From Gordonia westfalica (GTDB lineage Bacteria > Actinomycetota > Actinomycetes > Mycobacteriales > Mycobacteriaceae), in NCBI RefSeq assembly GCF_900105725.1, contig NZ_FNLM01000026.1, positions 1-15,855 of the forward strand: DNA of 15,855 nt, written 5' to 3'. The notes under the pieces are model-generated. The model was not told the DNA's origin and did not search any database. It was given only the letters and a program-made list of their open reading frames with translations. The position numbers and the translations under genes are program-made. This document shows positions 1 through 7,249 of this stretch, piece by piece (positions within the stretch are counted from its first letter, which is position 1; every line of letters starts with the position of its first letter).

Positions 1-252
1 GTCGGAAACGATCGTCGCCACCTCCGACAAGAGCATCACAGACGGATCAGACCACAGCCAAGTGTCAGGATTCCATGCCCGGAACAGCTCCATTGCGTGG
101 TCTGTGCGAGCCCTGCGGACAATAGCCCGCAGGTCAGTCCATGAAAACCAGGGCTTCCCGAGATCCCGCAACCTGAGGCCGCGGGAAATCAGGTCGTACT
201 CGATGGCCTCCCCGTGCTCGTCTAGGAGTCGGCGGAGGCCGAAGATTCCCCC
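1..252 (-). CDS. Tail assembly chaperone, frameshift extension (copy A, partial)
   Basis: This is the C-terminal domain of the GT tail chaperone, read in the -1 frame after the GGGGGAA run at about 246-252 (reverse complement). It is cut by the window start, so the last part of the protein is missing. The sequence is the same as in copy B, including the LLDEHGEAIEYDL stretch typical of actinophage T domains. No start codon of its own is expected. Confidence 0.75.
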
Positions 253-653
253 ACTGTGATGTCAGGATCTTCGAGCTGCTTCTTGATCCACTGGATGGTG
301 CCCTCAGGGATCTTCGTCATCAGGAGCTTGTACTCGGCAGCCGACACGTACGGCTTGAGCCACCGGAGGGTGACTTCCTTCTCCTCGAAACCCTTCAGGG
401 TTTCCTCTGCGTCGACCGGGCGCGGCAGCGTCTTCTCCGCGCTGTTGAGGCTGTTCGCCCATTCGGCGATCTTCACATCCGCTTCCCCGAACGGGGTGAT
501 CCAGTCCTGGTACTTCTTGATCTCGGCGGGGTCCATCCACTTGCGCGGCGGCATCGACACCAGTACCGGATCGCGCCCGGGGATGGGGACGGCGAACTTC
601 AACAGGTGATCGTCGGACGAGGGGGCTACTGCGTAGCCTTCGGGAACAGACAT
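222..653 (-). CDS. Tail assembly chaperone G (copy A)
   Basis: This is the intact 143-residue copy of the tail assembly chaperone described at 7250-7681, with the same ATG and the same terminal TAG. It overlaps the frameshift extension at its 3' end. The slippery GGGGGAA run is complete in this copy, which supports the reading in copy B. Confidence 0.85.
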   Translation of the reverse strand: MSVPEGYAVAPSSDDHLLKFAVPIPGRDPVLVSMPPRKWMDPAEIKKYQDWITPFGEADVKIAEWANSLNSAEKTLPRPVDAEETLKGFEEKEVTLRWLKPYVSAAEYKLLMTKIPEGTIQWIKKQLEDPDITVGESSASADS

Positions 654-776
654 GGTTTGACCAGGAACCTTTCAACATTGGGATAGAACTTCAACCAGGA
701 GCAGCCCCGGCCTGGCAAAAGGACGCGGCTCCTGGTCAGGGACAACATGACACCCCTTCGCCAGGCCGAGATTGTG

Positions 777-806
777 TGCCCGGGAGGCTAGATACCTCCC
801 CGGGCA
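777..806 (-). terminator. Hairpin after major tail gene (copy A)
   Basis: This is the mirror of the hairpin at 7096-7126. One side here has three Gs and the other four Cs, a one-base difference from the perfect copy in B, most likely a homopolymer error. Confidence 0.6.
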
Positions 807-813
807 AGACGGG

Positions 814-1407
814 TCAGCTACCCGAAGTGGCGGCGATGCCGTCCACGTCGCCGAACTCGTCGACGTAGTCGCCGTTGGAGTTGCGGAACGCTCGGATCGT
901 CAACTCCACGCCCGACGCGTCCTGCGACTCGTCCTTCCACTCCGCGATCTCCGAGACGCGGCCCTTCTCCACGACGTACGTCTTGAACTTCTTGCCGCAC
1001 TTCGTGGCGAACACGTGGGCCGACAGCGGAAGCTGCGACGAGTTGTGGCGGACGTGGTAGCGCTGCCCCTTGCCGCCGGCAGCGGGGATGAGGGTGACGT
1101 TGTCGTCACCTGCGACGGTCCGCTTCACCGACGGCAGGTCGACGTCGAGCAGCTTGATCTTGAAGCTGGTGCCGTACTCGGTCTGCACATCGACGTAGTC
1201 GCCACCGTCGAAGTCCTTGACGGTGTTCGAGGTGCGGGTGATGCCGACCGACAGGCCGTCGACCGCCGCGGTTCCGTGGTCCTCGAACGCGGCGTTCAGG
1301 TCTTCCGGCGACTCGACCGGAGCGGTGGGAAGCGTGGTACCCAGAGGTGCCCGCCAGTAGACGCCGCCGTCGAGCGACTGCGCCACGTAAGAGTGTTCGA
1401 CTGCCAT
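814..1407 (-). CDS. Major tail protein (copy A)
   Basis: This is an intact 197-residue copy, in register with 6495-7088 in copy B. It starts with ATG after an AAAGGGG ribosome site and ends in TSGS. It forms the tail tube; the evidence is given in the copy B entry. Confidence 0.85.
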   Translation of the reverse strand: MAVEHSYVAQSLDGGVYWRAPLGTTLPTAPVESPEDLNAAFEDHGTAAVDGLSVGITRTSNTVKDFDGGDYVDVQTEYGTSFKIKLLDVDLPSVKRTVAGDDNVTLIPAAGGKGQRYHVRHNSSQLPLSAHVFATKCGKKFKTYVVEKGRVSEIAEWKDESQDASGVELTIRAFRNSNGDYVDEFGDVDGIAATSGS

Positions 1408-1469
1408 TGTTTTGCCCCTTTCAGGCGAGGTGACCAGGAGCCGCGAAAGGGTTATTCAGTTAGGAGACT

Positions 1470-1853
1470 TTAGGTTCGGAGCACGAAGAGTGTCCCGGTG
1501 AACTGGAACCGGGAATGCTTTTCATAGTCCGGGTTGGGATAGTCGGCCAGGCTGTTCATGACCCAGTCGGTTACCCACAGGCCTGCCCATGGGCCGCCCG
1601 AGGATGCAGCCTGGAATCCGTCCGCGATGGTTCCGATCGATTGCTCAGTCCACGCCGTGTCCGGGCTGCCCTTGGGGGTTGAGCCGTACAGTTCGACAAG
1701 GATGCGAGCGCGATCCAGTGAGCGATCCCGTGGGCCGCCGATACGAGAAACCCTCCCGAATCGGGCAGGGTCTTCTGAGACGGTCGTGGAGAACTTCACT
1801 CCAGGCAGCGCCGCTCGGCAGATGGAGAGCGCCGCCAGCGTGGGTGTCGACAT
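1470..1853 (-). CDS. Tail terminator protein (copy A)
   Basis: This intact 127-residue copy is equivalent to 6049-6432. It begins four bases after the neck-protein stop codon, as in copy B, and ends in FVLRT. Confidence 0.7.
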   Translation of the reverse strand: MSTPTLAALSICRAALPGVKFSTTVSEDPARFGRVSRIGGPRDRSLDRARILVELYGSTPKGSPDTAWTEQSIGTIADGFQAASSGGPWAGLWVTDWVMNSLADYPNPDYEKHSRFQFTGTLFVLRT

Positions 1854-1856
1854 CAG

Positions 1857-2114
1857 TTATCCGAGAGCCCTGAGGATCGTGTTGTTGCGGGCATTGTCGC
1901 GTTGCGCCTTGTAGTCGGCGGTGACGACAGAGGCACGCCAACGGCCCTGGGGACGTGCCATGCCTGCCCGTGAACCCACCGCGTACGTGCCCTCGCCCAT
2001 AGCGCTCGCATCGTCAGCAATGCGCTCAGCATGACCCTCGAGCTCGCTGATGATGTCGGACGTCCGACCGTATCGGACGTCCTTGAACGCCTTCTGATTC
2101 CACTCGATTCTCAC
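1857..2114 (-). CDS. HK97 gp10-like neck protein (copy A)
   Basis: This intact 85-residue copy is equivalent to 5788-6045. The GTG start overlaps the TGA of the stopper gene in a GTGA arrangement. An upstream in-frame start would extend the protein deep into the stopper gene and is not preferred. Confidence 0.65.
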   Translation of the reverse strand: MRIEWNQKAFKDVRYGRTSDIISELEGHAERIADDASAMGEGTYAVGSRAGMARPQGRWRASVVTADYKAQRDNARNNTILRALG

Positions 2115-2473
2115 GACGACTTCACCACCTTCAGAGTTACGACGTAGCAACCGCCGCCCGTGAGAGACGGAATCCTGGTGTAGTCCTTGGGTTGGCCGAC
2201 AACGTCATAGACAGTTCCGTCGATGACTTCCCTGTCACGTGGTGACACCGGACCGAAATCGGGGAGGACGATGATTCCCACGTCAACGGAGTCCCGGATG
2301 TGCCCCGGGAGATCTAGTTCATCGCTTTGTGGGTCGATGAACGTCACGAACTTCCGCGGGTCCGGTTCGCCCCAGGACTCGACATCGTTGCCGTAGTCGT
2401 CGGCGCCGGTTCCGTTGAACGGCAGGTGTTCTACGTCGAAGACGGCGGGTATTCCCCTACGGTGCCTGGACAA
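2111..2473 (-). CDS. Head-closure (stopper) protein (copy A)
   Basis: This intact 120-residue copy is equivalent to 5429-5791, with the same TTG start inside the end of the adaptor gene. Confidence 0.7.
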   Translation of the reverse strand: MSRHRRGIPAVFDVEHLPFNGTGADDYGNDVESWGEPDPRKFVTFIDPQSDELDLPGHIRDSVDVGIIVLPDFGPVSPRDREVIDGTVYDVVGQPKDYTRIPSLTGGGCYVVTLKVVKSS

Positions 2474-3026
2474 TGACTTGCCCTCCCTGCCAGCGAAACG
2501 ATGCCGCCAACTTCAGGTCCGACTCGGACATCTGCAAACCCGAGTTCGGCGCTCGGACCGACCATGCAGTGGTCTGCGAGATCGGACCTGCGGAGTCGGT
2601 CAGCGACCGGGCTCCGGCCATCACTTCCTCCGGCGTCACAAGAGCGCGGATCACCATTTCGGCGACCGCATTCTTCACACGCGGCGGCACTTCTCCGCCA
2701 TGCGAGTATGTGACAGTGAGGAACCGTGAAGAATCACATCCGACGGTCAACCACATCCCATTTCGGGTGTAGTCCACAGAGTTTCCCGCGTCATCGGTCA
2801 CAGACGTCACCCCTGTGACTGGCAACTGGTCCAGACGGACCCGCCCACCATTCACCTTCAACCGCACCGTCGACTCGCCGGGGGTGAACTGCTGTTGGGA
2901 TGCGGCACGGAACTGGTCCGATGCCGCATCCAACAGTTGATACACCGACGCGTGCTCAGGTTCGGTCAGGTCCCTTTGCGCCACGGCGATCACGTCGTCA
3001 CGAACAGCAAGGGGAGGAAGAGACAC
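2457..3026 (-). CDS. Head-tail adaptor protein (copy A)
   Basis: This intact 189-residue copy is equivalent to 4876-5445, GTG start, five bases after the capsid stop codon. Confidence 0.75.
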   Translation of the reverse strand: MSLPPLAVRDDVIAVAQRDLTEPEHASVYQLLDAASDQFRAASQQQFTPGESTVRLKVNGGRVRLDQLPVTGVTSVTDDAGNSVDYTRNGMWLTVGCDSSRFLTVTYSHGGEVPPRVKNAVAEMVIRALVTPEEVMAGARSLTDSAGPISQTTAWSVRAPNSGLQMSESDLKLAASFRWQGGQVIVQAP

Positions 3027-3031
3027 CTGGA

Positions 3032-3854
3032 TCAGCTACCCGAAGTCATTCCGAACTTGACGACGCCGTCCGGACGGACAACCTTGCCGCCGTACACGTG
3101 CAGGCCGCGCAGCCGGTCGGCGAAGCTGTTGTCGGCGCGCAGGGCCTCCACCTTATCGAGCTGCGACACGTAGGCCGCGGCCTCCGGGTGGAACGCCACG
3201 AAGCCGGGGGTGGAGTTGTTGGGCAGGTTGTTCGACGACAGCACACGGAACCCGAGGAGGGAGCCGATGGTGCCGTTGCGGAGGCCGTTGTTGTCGCCGG
3301 ACACATCGAAGCTGGTGAGCTTCGAATCCGCGCCGAGGAGCAGACCTTCGAAGTCGGCGTTGCACACGAGAACTCGGCCGGAGGCGGGGGCGTTCTTCTT
3401 GTTCAGGGCCACACGAGCAGCCTTGACGAGGTCGAATGCCTTGTTCCCGGTGTCCGGAGCGGAGCCCGACAGGTTGGTGGCTCCGGCGGCGAGCATGGTG
3501 GCGATGAACTTGTCCGCGTCATCGACGAGCGCCTTTCCGGCGGCGTCGGTGTACGGGGCAGGCTGCCCGCAGACTGGGCGGCGTCGATGTCGTCGACCTT
3601 GAAGTCGAAGTTCTTCTCCTGGTCGATCAGGAGGTCGACGCCGGTGTCGGTGATGGCGTCAGCCGACGTGGTGCGGTTGTTGGCCTTGTAGTCCTTGATC
3701 GCGGGTGCGACGACACCGGGGATGTGGACGGTGTTGCCCTTTGTCGCGACGCCTTCGTACTGGCGGTCGAGCAGAGCGGCGAACACCTTCTCGGCGTCCC
3801 ACGCCTGGTGATGTTCGCCGCCCACAGTTCGGGAATGAAATGGGTGATGGCCAT
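3032..3854 (-). CDS. Major capsid protein (copy A, frame broken twice)
   Basis: The 274-residue P22-type coat protein is present from start to stop but two single-base losses break it. One is near 3808, where CACCAGG stands against CACCCAGG in copy C. The other is near 3558, where CTGCCCC stands against CTGGCCCC in copy B. The C-terminal two thirds, including the ATMLAAGATNLSG region, is correct here and repairs the gap in copy B. The breaks look like sequence errors, not mutations. Confidence 0.85.
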
Positions 3855-3862
3855 GATGGTCC

Positions 3863-3980
3863 TTACTTTCGGATGCCCTTGAGTTCGTCGACTGCCTTTG
3901 GCGTCAGCGTCGCGATCTCTGGGACATGTTCTTCAGGTCTGCCTGAGTGAGCTGCTGACATTGGCACCGAACGATTTGAA
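3863..3980 (-). CDS. Scaffold protein, C-terminal remnant (copy A)
   Basis: This is the last part of the scaffold gene before the fold, ending ...LKGIRK then TAA. The frame is disturbed by deletions (for example GACTGCC against GAGCTGGCC in copy C) and runs into the junction. It is annotated only because it matches 14944-15060. Confidence 0.6.
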
Positions 3981-3998
3981 TCTTCGAATTCACAAAGT
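3921..3998. other. Fold point between copies A and B
   Basis: The mirror symmetry of the two flanking arms stops here. The first half is still scaffold coding sequence on the minus strand, but compared with copy C it lacks two blocks, one next to CTGCTG and one between CATTGGCA and CGAACGATT. The remainder contains a TTCGAA palindrome and no recognisable gene. No adapter sequence that I know is visible. The mutual deletions at the junction are typical of a chimeric join. Confidence 0.85.
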
Positions 3999-4000
3999 CA

Positions 4001-4042
4001 GAGACGCTGACGCAAAGGACGAATCAAGGGCATCGAAAGTAA
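4001..4042 (+). CDS. Scaffold protein, last codons (copy B remnant)
   Basis: These are the end codons of the scaffold gene after the fold. Compared with copy C at least two stretches are shortened and one block (CCAGCTCGA) is partly missing. The TAA stop at 4040-4042 overlaps the AAGG ribosome site of the capsid gene. Most of the gene is absent from copy B. Confidence 0.55.
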   Translation, partial: ETLTQRTNQGHRK

Positions 4043-4050
4043 GGACCATC

Positions 4051-4870
4051 ATGCCATCACCCATTTCATTCCCGAACTGTGGCGGCGAACATCACCCAGG
4101 CGTGGACGCCGAGAAGTGTTCGCCGCTCTGCTCGACCGCCAGTACGAAGGCGTCGCGACAAAGGGCAACACCGTCCACATCCCCGGTGTCGTCGCACCCG
4201 CGATCAAGGACTACAAGGCCAACAACCGCACCACGTCGGCTGACGCCATCACCGACACCGGCGTCGACCTCCTGATCGACCAGGAGAAGAACTTCGACTT
4301 CAAGGTCGACGACATCGACGCCGCCCAGTCTGCGGGCAGCCTGGCCCCGTACACCGACGCCGCCGGAAAGGCGCTCGTCGATGACGCGGACAAGTTCATC
4401 GCCACCATGCTCGCCGCCGAGCCACCAACCTGTCGGGCTCCGCTCCGGACACCGGGAACAAGGCATTCGACCTCGTCAAGGCTGCTCGTGTGGCCCTGAA
4501 CAAGAAGAACGCCCCCGCCTCCGGCCGAGTTCTCGTGTGCAACGCCGACTTCGAAGGTCTGCTCCTCGGCGCGGATTCGAAGCTCACCAGCTTCGATGTG
4601 TCCGGCGACAACAACGGCCTCCGCAACGGCACCATCGGCTCCCTCCTCGGGTTCCGTGTGCTGTCGTCGAACAACCTGCCCAACAACTCCACCCCCGGCT
4701 TCGTGGCGTTCCACCCGGAGGCCGCGGCCTACGTGTCGCAGCTCGATAAGGTGGAGGCCCTGCGCGCCGACAACAGCTTCGCCGACCGGCTGCGCGGCCT
4801 GCACGTGTACGGCGGCAAGGTTGTCCGTCCGGACGGCGTCGTCAAGTTCGGAATGACTTCGGGTAGCTGA
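4051..4870 (+). CDS. Major capsid protein, P22 coat-like (copy B, frame broken)
   Basis: This is the building block of the icosahedral head shell. Merging the three copies gives a 274-residue protein: start and first 92 residues from copy C, residues about 93-120 from copy B, and the rest from copies A and B. The N-terminus MAITHFIPELW, the later IDQEKNFDFKVDDID stretch and the ending VKFGMTSGS resemble the P22 coat family as found in actinophages; the fold is expected to be HK97-like. In this copy single bases are lost near 4080 (GTGGCGG for GTGGGCGG), at two sites between 4105 and 4120, and near 4420 (CCGAG for CCGGAG). The gene follows the scaffold and precedes the adaptor, the usual order. 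An AAGGA ribosome site overlaps the scaffold stop codon. The family assignment is from recalled resemblance. Confidence 0.88.
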
Positions 4871-4875
4871 TCCAG

Positions 4876-5445
4876 GTGTCTCTTCCTCCCCTTGCTGTTC
4901 GTGACGACGTGATCGCCGTGGCGCAAAGGGACCTGACCGAACCTGAGCACGCGTCGGTGTATCAACTGTTGGATGCGGCATCGGACCAGTTCCGTGCCGC
5001 ATCCCAACAGCAGTTCACCCCCGGCGAGTCGACGGTGCGGTTGAAGGTGAATGGTGGGCGGGTCCGTCTGGACCAGTTGCCAGTCACAGGGGTGACGTCT
5101 GTGACCGATGACGCGGGAAACTCTGTGGACTACACCCGAAATGGGATGTGGTTGACCGTCGGATGTGATTCTTCACGGTTCCTCACTGTCACATACTCGC
5201 ATGGCGGAGAAGTGCCGCCGCGTGTGAAGAATGCGGTCGCCGAAATGGTGATCCGCGCTCTTGTGACGCCGGAGGAAGTGATGGCCGGAGCCCGGTCGCT
5301 GACCGACTCCGCAGGTCCGATCTCGCAGACCACTGCATGGTCGGTCCGAGCGCCGAACTCGGGTTTGCAGATGTCCGAGTCGGACCTGAAGTTGGCGGCA
5401 TCGTTTCGCTGGCAGGGAGGGCAAGTCATTGTCCAGGCACCGTAG
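4876..5445 (+). CDS. Head-tail adaptor (connector) protein
   Basis: This 189-residue protein is intact in copies A and B. Its position between the coat protein and the stopper, its size and its organisation fit the gp6/gp15 (HK97/SPP1) type head-tail adaptor, a ring that docks below the portal and extends the DNA channel. The N-terminal half is helical (residues about 5-45), then a beta-rich part with RLDQLPVTGVTSVTDDAG and a WLTV/FLTVTYSHG pair, then a helical C-terminal part typical of this family. Start is GTG, five bases after the capsid stop codon, with no strong ribosome site, so translation is probably coupled to the capsid gene. The 3' end overlaps the next start. The function is inferred from gene order plus resemblance. 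Confidence 0.8.
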   Translation: MSLPPLAVRDDVIAVAQRDLTEPEHASVYQLLDAASDQFRAASQQQFTPGESTVRLKVNGGRVRLDQLPVTGVTSVTDDAGNSVDYTRNGMWLTVGCDSSRFLTVTYSHGGEVPPRVKNAVAEMVIRALVTPEEVMAGARSLTDSAGPISQTTAWSVRAPNSGLQMSESDLKLAASFRWQGGQVIVQAP

Positions 5446-5791
5446 GGGAATACCCGCCGTCTTCGACGTAGAACACCTGCCGTTCAACGGAACCGGCGCC
5501 GACGACTACGGCAACGATGTCGAGTCCTGGGGCGAACCGGACCCGCGGAAGTTCGTGACGTTCATCGACCCACAAAGCGATGAACTAGATCTCCCGGGGC
5601 ACATCCGGGACTCCGTTGACGTGGGAATCATCGTCCTCCCCGATTTCGGTCCGGTGTCACCACGTGACAGGGAAGTCATCGACGGAACTGTCTATGACGT
5701 TGTCGGCCAACCCAAGGACTACACCAGGATTCCGTCTCTCACGGGCGGCGGTTGCTACGTCGTAACTCTGAAGGTGGTGAAGTCGTCGTGA
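5429..5791 (+). CDS. Head-closure (stopper) protein
   Basis: This 120-residue protein has the features of the SPP1 gp16/HK97-type stopper, which seals the DNA channel under the adaptor. It is a small beta-rich protein with the pattern VSPRDREVIDGTVYDVVG, in which a turn is followed by a short (I/V)DG-x-(V/Y)-x-V strand seen in many head-closure proteins. The TTG start at 5429 is chosen because GGGAGGGC lies seven bases upstream, and because it preserves the whole domain. The gene overlaps the adaptor by 17 bases and the neck gene by 4, a tightly coupled operon. The assignment is by resemblance and gene order. Confidence 0.75.
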   Translation: MSRHRRGIPAVFDVEHLPFNGTGADDYGNDVESWGEPDPRKFVTFIDPQSDELDLPGHIRDSVDVGIIVLPDFGPVSPRDREVIDGTVYDVVGQPKDYTRIPSLTGGGCYVVTLKVVKSS

Positions 5792-6045
5792 GAATCGAGT
5801 GGAATCAGAAGGCGTTCAAGGACGTCCGATACGGTCGGACGTCCGACATCATCAGCGAGCTCGAGGGTCATGCTGAGCGCATTGCTGACGATGCGAGCGC
5901 TATGGGCGAGGGCACGTACGCGGTGGGTTCACGGGCAGGCATGGCACGTCCCCAGGGCCGTTGGCGTGCCTCTGTCGTCACCGCCGACTACAAGGCGCAA
6001 CGCGACAATGCCCGCAACAACACGATCCTCAGGGCTCTCGGATAA
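5788..6045 (+). CDS. HK97 gp10-like neck protein
   Basis: This is a short protein (85 residues from GTG) placed between the stopper and the tail terminator, where HK97 gp10-family proteins lie in many siphoviruses; they act in head completion or tail joining. Visible features are a helical ISELEGHAERIADDASAM segment and a basic C-terminal half with GRWRASVVTAD. GTG at 5788 overlaps the stopper TGA in a GTGA junction, and AAGGTGGTGA lies about eight bases before it. An in-frame start at 5752 would only add residues encoded within the stopper gene. Family assignment rests mainly on size, position and general look. Confidence 0.65.
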   Translation: MRIEWNQKAFKDVRYGRTSDIISELEGHAERIADDASAMGEGTYAVGSRAGMARPQGRWRASVVTADYKAQRDNARNNTILRALG

Positions 6046-6048
6046 CTG

Positions 6049-6432
6049 ATGTCGACACCCACGCTGGCGGCGCTCTCCATCTGCCGAGCGGCGCTGCCTG
6101 GAGTGAAGTTCTCCACGACCGTCTCAGAAGACCCTGCCCGATTCGGGAGGGTTTCTCGTATCGGCGGCCCACGGGATCGCTCACTGGATCGCGCTCGCAT
6201 CCTTGTCGAACTGTACGGCTCAACCCCCAAGGGCAGCCCGGACACGGCGTGGACTGAGCAATCGATCGGAACCATCGCGGACGGATTCCAGGCTGCATCC
6301 TCGGGCGGCCCATGGGCAGGCCTGTGGGTAACCGACTGGGTCATGAACAGCCTGGCCGACTATCCCAACCCGGACTATGAAAAGCATTCCCGGTTCCAGT
6401 TCACCGGGACACTCTTCGTGCTCCGAACCTAA
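6049..6432 (+). CDS. Tail terminator protein
   Basis: This 127-residue protein lies directly before the major tail protein, the usual place of tail terminators, which cap the finished tail tube and bind the head. The sequence has an N-terminal segment with ILVELYGST, a TEQSIGTIADGF helix region and a C-terminal FQFTGTLFVLRT strand, consistent with the alpha/beta terminator fold. It starts four bases after the neck gene stop (TAACTGATG) with no clear ribosome site, so coupled translation is likely. It is named from position and size; direct resemblance to known families is weak. Confidence 0.68.
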   Translation: MSTPTLAALSICRAALPGVKFSTTVSEDPARFGRVSRIGGPRDRSLDRARILVELYGSTPKGSPDTAWTEQSIGTIADGFQAASSGGPWAGLWVTDWVMNSLADYPNPDYEKHSRFQFTGTLFVLRT

Positions 6433-6456
6433 AGTCTCCTAACTGAATAACCCTTT

Positions 6457-6471
6457 CGCGGCTCCTGGTCA
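6457..6471 (+). repeat. CTCCTGGTCA-type intergenic repeat upstream of major tail gene
   Basis: CGCGGCTCCTGGTCA at 6457-6471 lies between the tail terminator and the major tail start. Its exact 15-base inverse stands at 7165-7179, just after the tail gene. Related shorter forms are GCTCCTGGT at 7201-7209 and TTCCTGGTCA at 7236-7245. The set resembles start-associated repeats of actinophages, but that parallel is inference. Confidence 0.7.
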
Positions 6472-6494
6472 CCTCGCCTGAAAGGGGCAAAACA

Positions 6495-7088
6495 ATGGCA
6501 GTCGAACACTCTTACGTGGCGCAGTCGCTCGACGGCGGCGTCTACTGGCGGGCACCTCTGGGTACCACGCTTCCCACCGCTCCGGTCGAGTCGCCGGAAG
6601 ACCTGAACGCCGCGTTCGAGGACCACGGAACCGCGGCGGTCGACGGCCTGTCGGTCGGCATCACCCGCACCTCGAACACCGTCAAGGACTTCGACGGTGG
6701 CGACTACGTCGATGTGCAGACCGAGTACGGCACCAGCTTCAAGATCAAGCTGCTCGACGTCGACCTGCCGTCGGTGAAGCGGACCGTCGCAGGTGACGAC
6801 AACGTCACCCTCATCCCCGCTGCCGGCGGCAAGGGGCAGCGCTACCACGTCCGCCACAACTCGTCGCAGCTTCCGCTGTCGGCCCACGTGTTCGCCACGA
6901 AGTGCGGCAAGAAGTTCAAGACGTACGTCGTGGAGAAGGGCCGCGTCTCGGAGATCGCGGAGTGGAAGGACGAGTCGCAGGACGCGTCGGGCGTGGAGTT
7001 GACGATCCGAGCGTTCCGCAACTCCAACGGCGACTACGTCGACGAGTTCGGCGACGTGGACGGCATCGCCGCCACTTCGGGTAGCTGA
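6495..7088 (+). CDS. Major tail protein
   Basis: This 197-residue protein is the probable tail tube subunit. It lies between the tail terminator and the chaperone pair, the canonical position. It is acidic at its C-terminus (GDYVDEFGDVDG) and ends TSGS. The middle includes a beta-rich GGDYVDVQTEYGTSFKIKL segment, typical of the tube beta-barrel. The ATG follows AAAGGGG by about eight bases, a good ribosome site. Gaps of about 62 bases before and 160 bases after set it apart from the neighbouring coupled genes, which suits a highly expressed structural protein. It is intact in copies A and B; copy C carries two single-base losses in its middle. Confidence 0.85.
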   Translation: MAVEHSYVAQSLDGGVYWRAPLGTTLPTAPVESPEDLNAAFEDHGTAAVDGLSVGITRTSNTVKDFDGGDYVDVQTEYGTSFKIKLLDVDLPSVKRTVAGDDNVTLIPAAGGKGQRYHVRHNSSQLPLSAHVFATKCGKKFKTYVVEKGRVSEIAEWKDESQDASGVELTIRAFRNSNGDYVDEFGDVDGIAATSGS

Positions 7089-7095
7089 CCCGTCT

Positions 7096-7126
7096 TGCCC
7101 GGGGAGGTATCTAGCCTCCCCGGGCA
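7096..7126 (+). terminator. Strong perfect hairpin after major tail gene
   Basis: TGCCCGGGGAGG at 7096-7107 pairs fully with CCTCCCCGGGCA at 7115-7126 around a 7-base loop TATCTAG. There is no T run after it, so it may be a weak terminator, an attenuator or an RNA stability element that sets the high level of tail tube mRNA. The other copies keep the structure with one or two fewer bases in the G/C run. Confidence 0.7.
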
Positions 7127-7135
7127 CACAATCTC

Positions 7136-7249
7136 GGCCTGGCGAAGGGGTGTCATGTTGTCCCTGACCAGGAGCCGCGTCCTTTTGCCAGGCCGGGGCT
7201 GCTCCTGGTTGAAGTTCTATCCCAATGTTGAAAGGTTCCTGGTCAAACC
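7136..7249 (+). promoter_or_regulatory. Leader of tail chaperone gene with competing hairpins
   Basis: GGCCTGGC (7136-7143) can pair with GCCAGGCC (7187-7194). ACCAGGAGC (7167-7175) can pair with GCTCCTGGT (7201-7209), and TGACCAGGA (7165-7173) with TCCTGGTCA (7237-7245). These pairings cannot all form together. GAAAGG at 7230-7235 is the only ribosome-site candidate, about 14 bases before ATG at 7250, longer than usual. The region may therefore control translation of the chaperone. The pairings are seen in the sequence; regulation is inference. Confidence 0.5.

Larger units (their letters stand above)
1..3920. repeat. Inverted repeat arm, copy A
   Basis: This segment is the reverse complement of about 3999-7902. 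The gene ends and starts of the two arms sum to a constant 7902 from the major tail gene to the adaptor gene, so there are no net indels over more than 2 kb. The register shifts by one at the G-run of the hairpin at 777-806, and several indels appear near the fold (3500-3920). The arm starts mid-gene at position 1, so the repeat probably continues to the left of the window. It is also a direct repeat of about 11119-15045. Confidence 0.95.

Noticed and set aside
772..1473. Antisense ORF of 233 residues over the major tail gene (also 6429-7127)
   Set aside because: It mirrors the third codon positions of the tail gene and has no ribosome site or recognisable motif.
2900..3691. Long antisense ORF of 263 residues over the capsid gene (also in copy B at 4211-5002)
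   Set aside because: It is the complement of the coat and adaptor genes, made of Arg/Gly/Val-rich low-complexity sequence as expected for GC-rich shadows, and it is absent in copy C.
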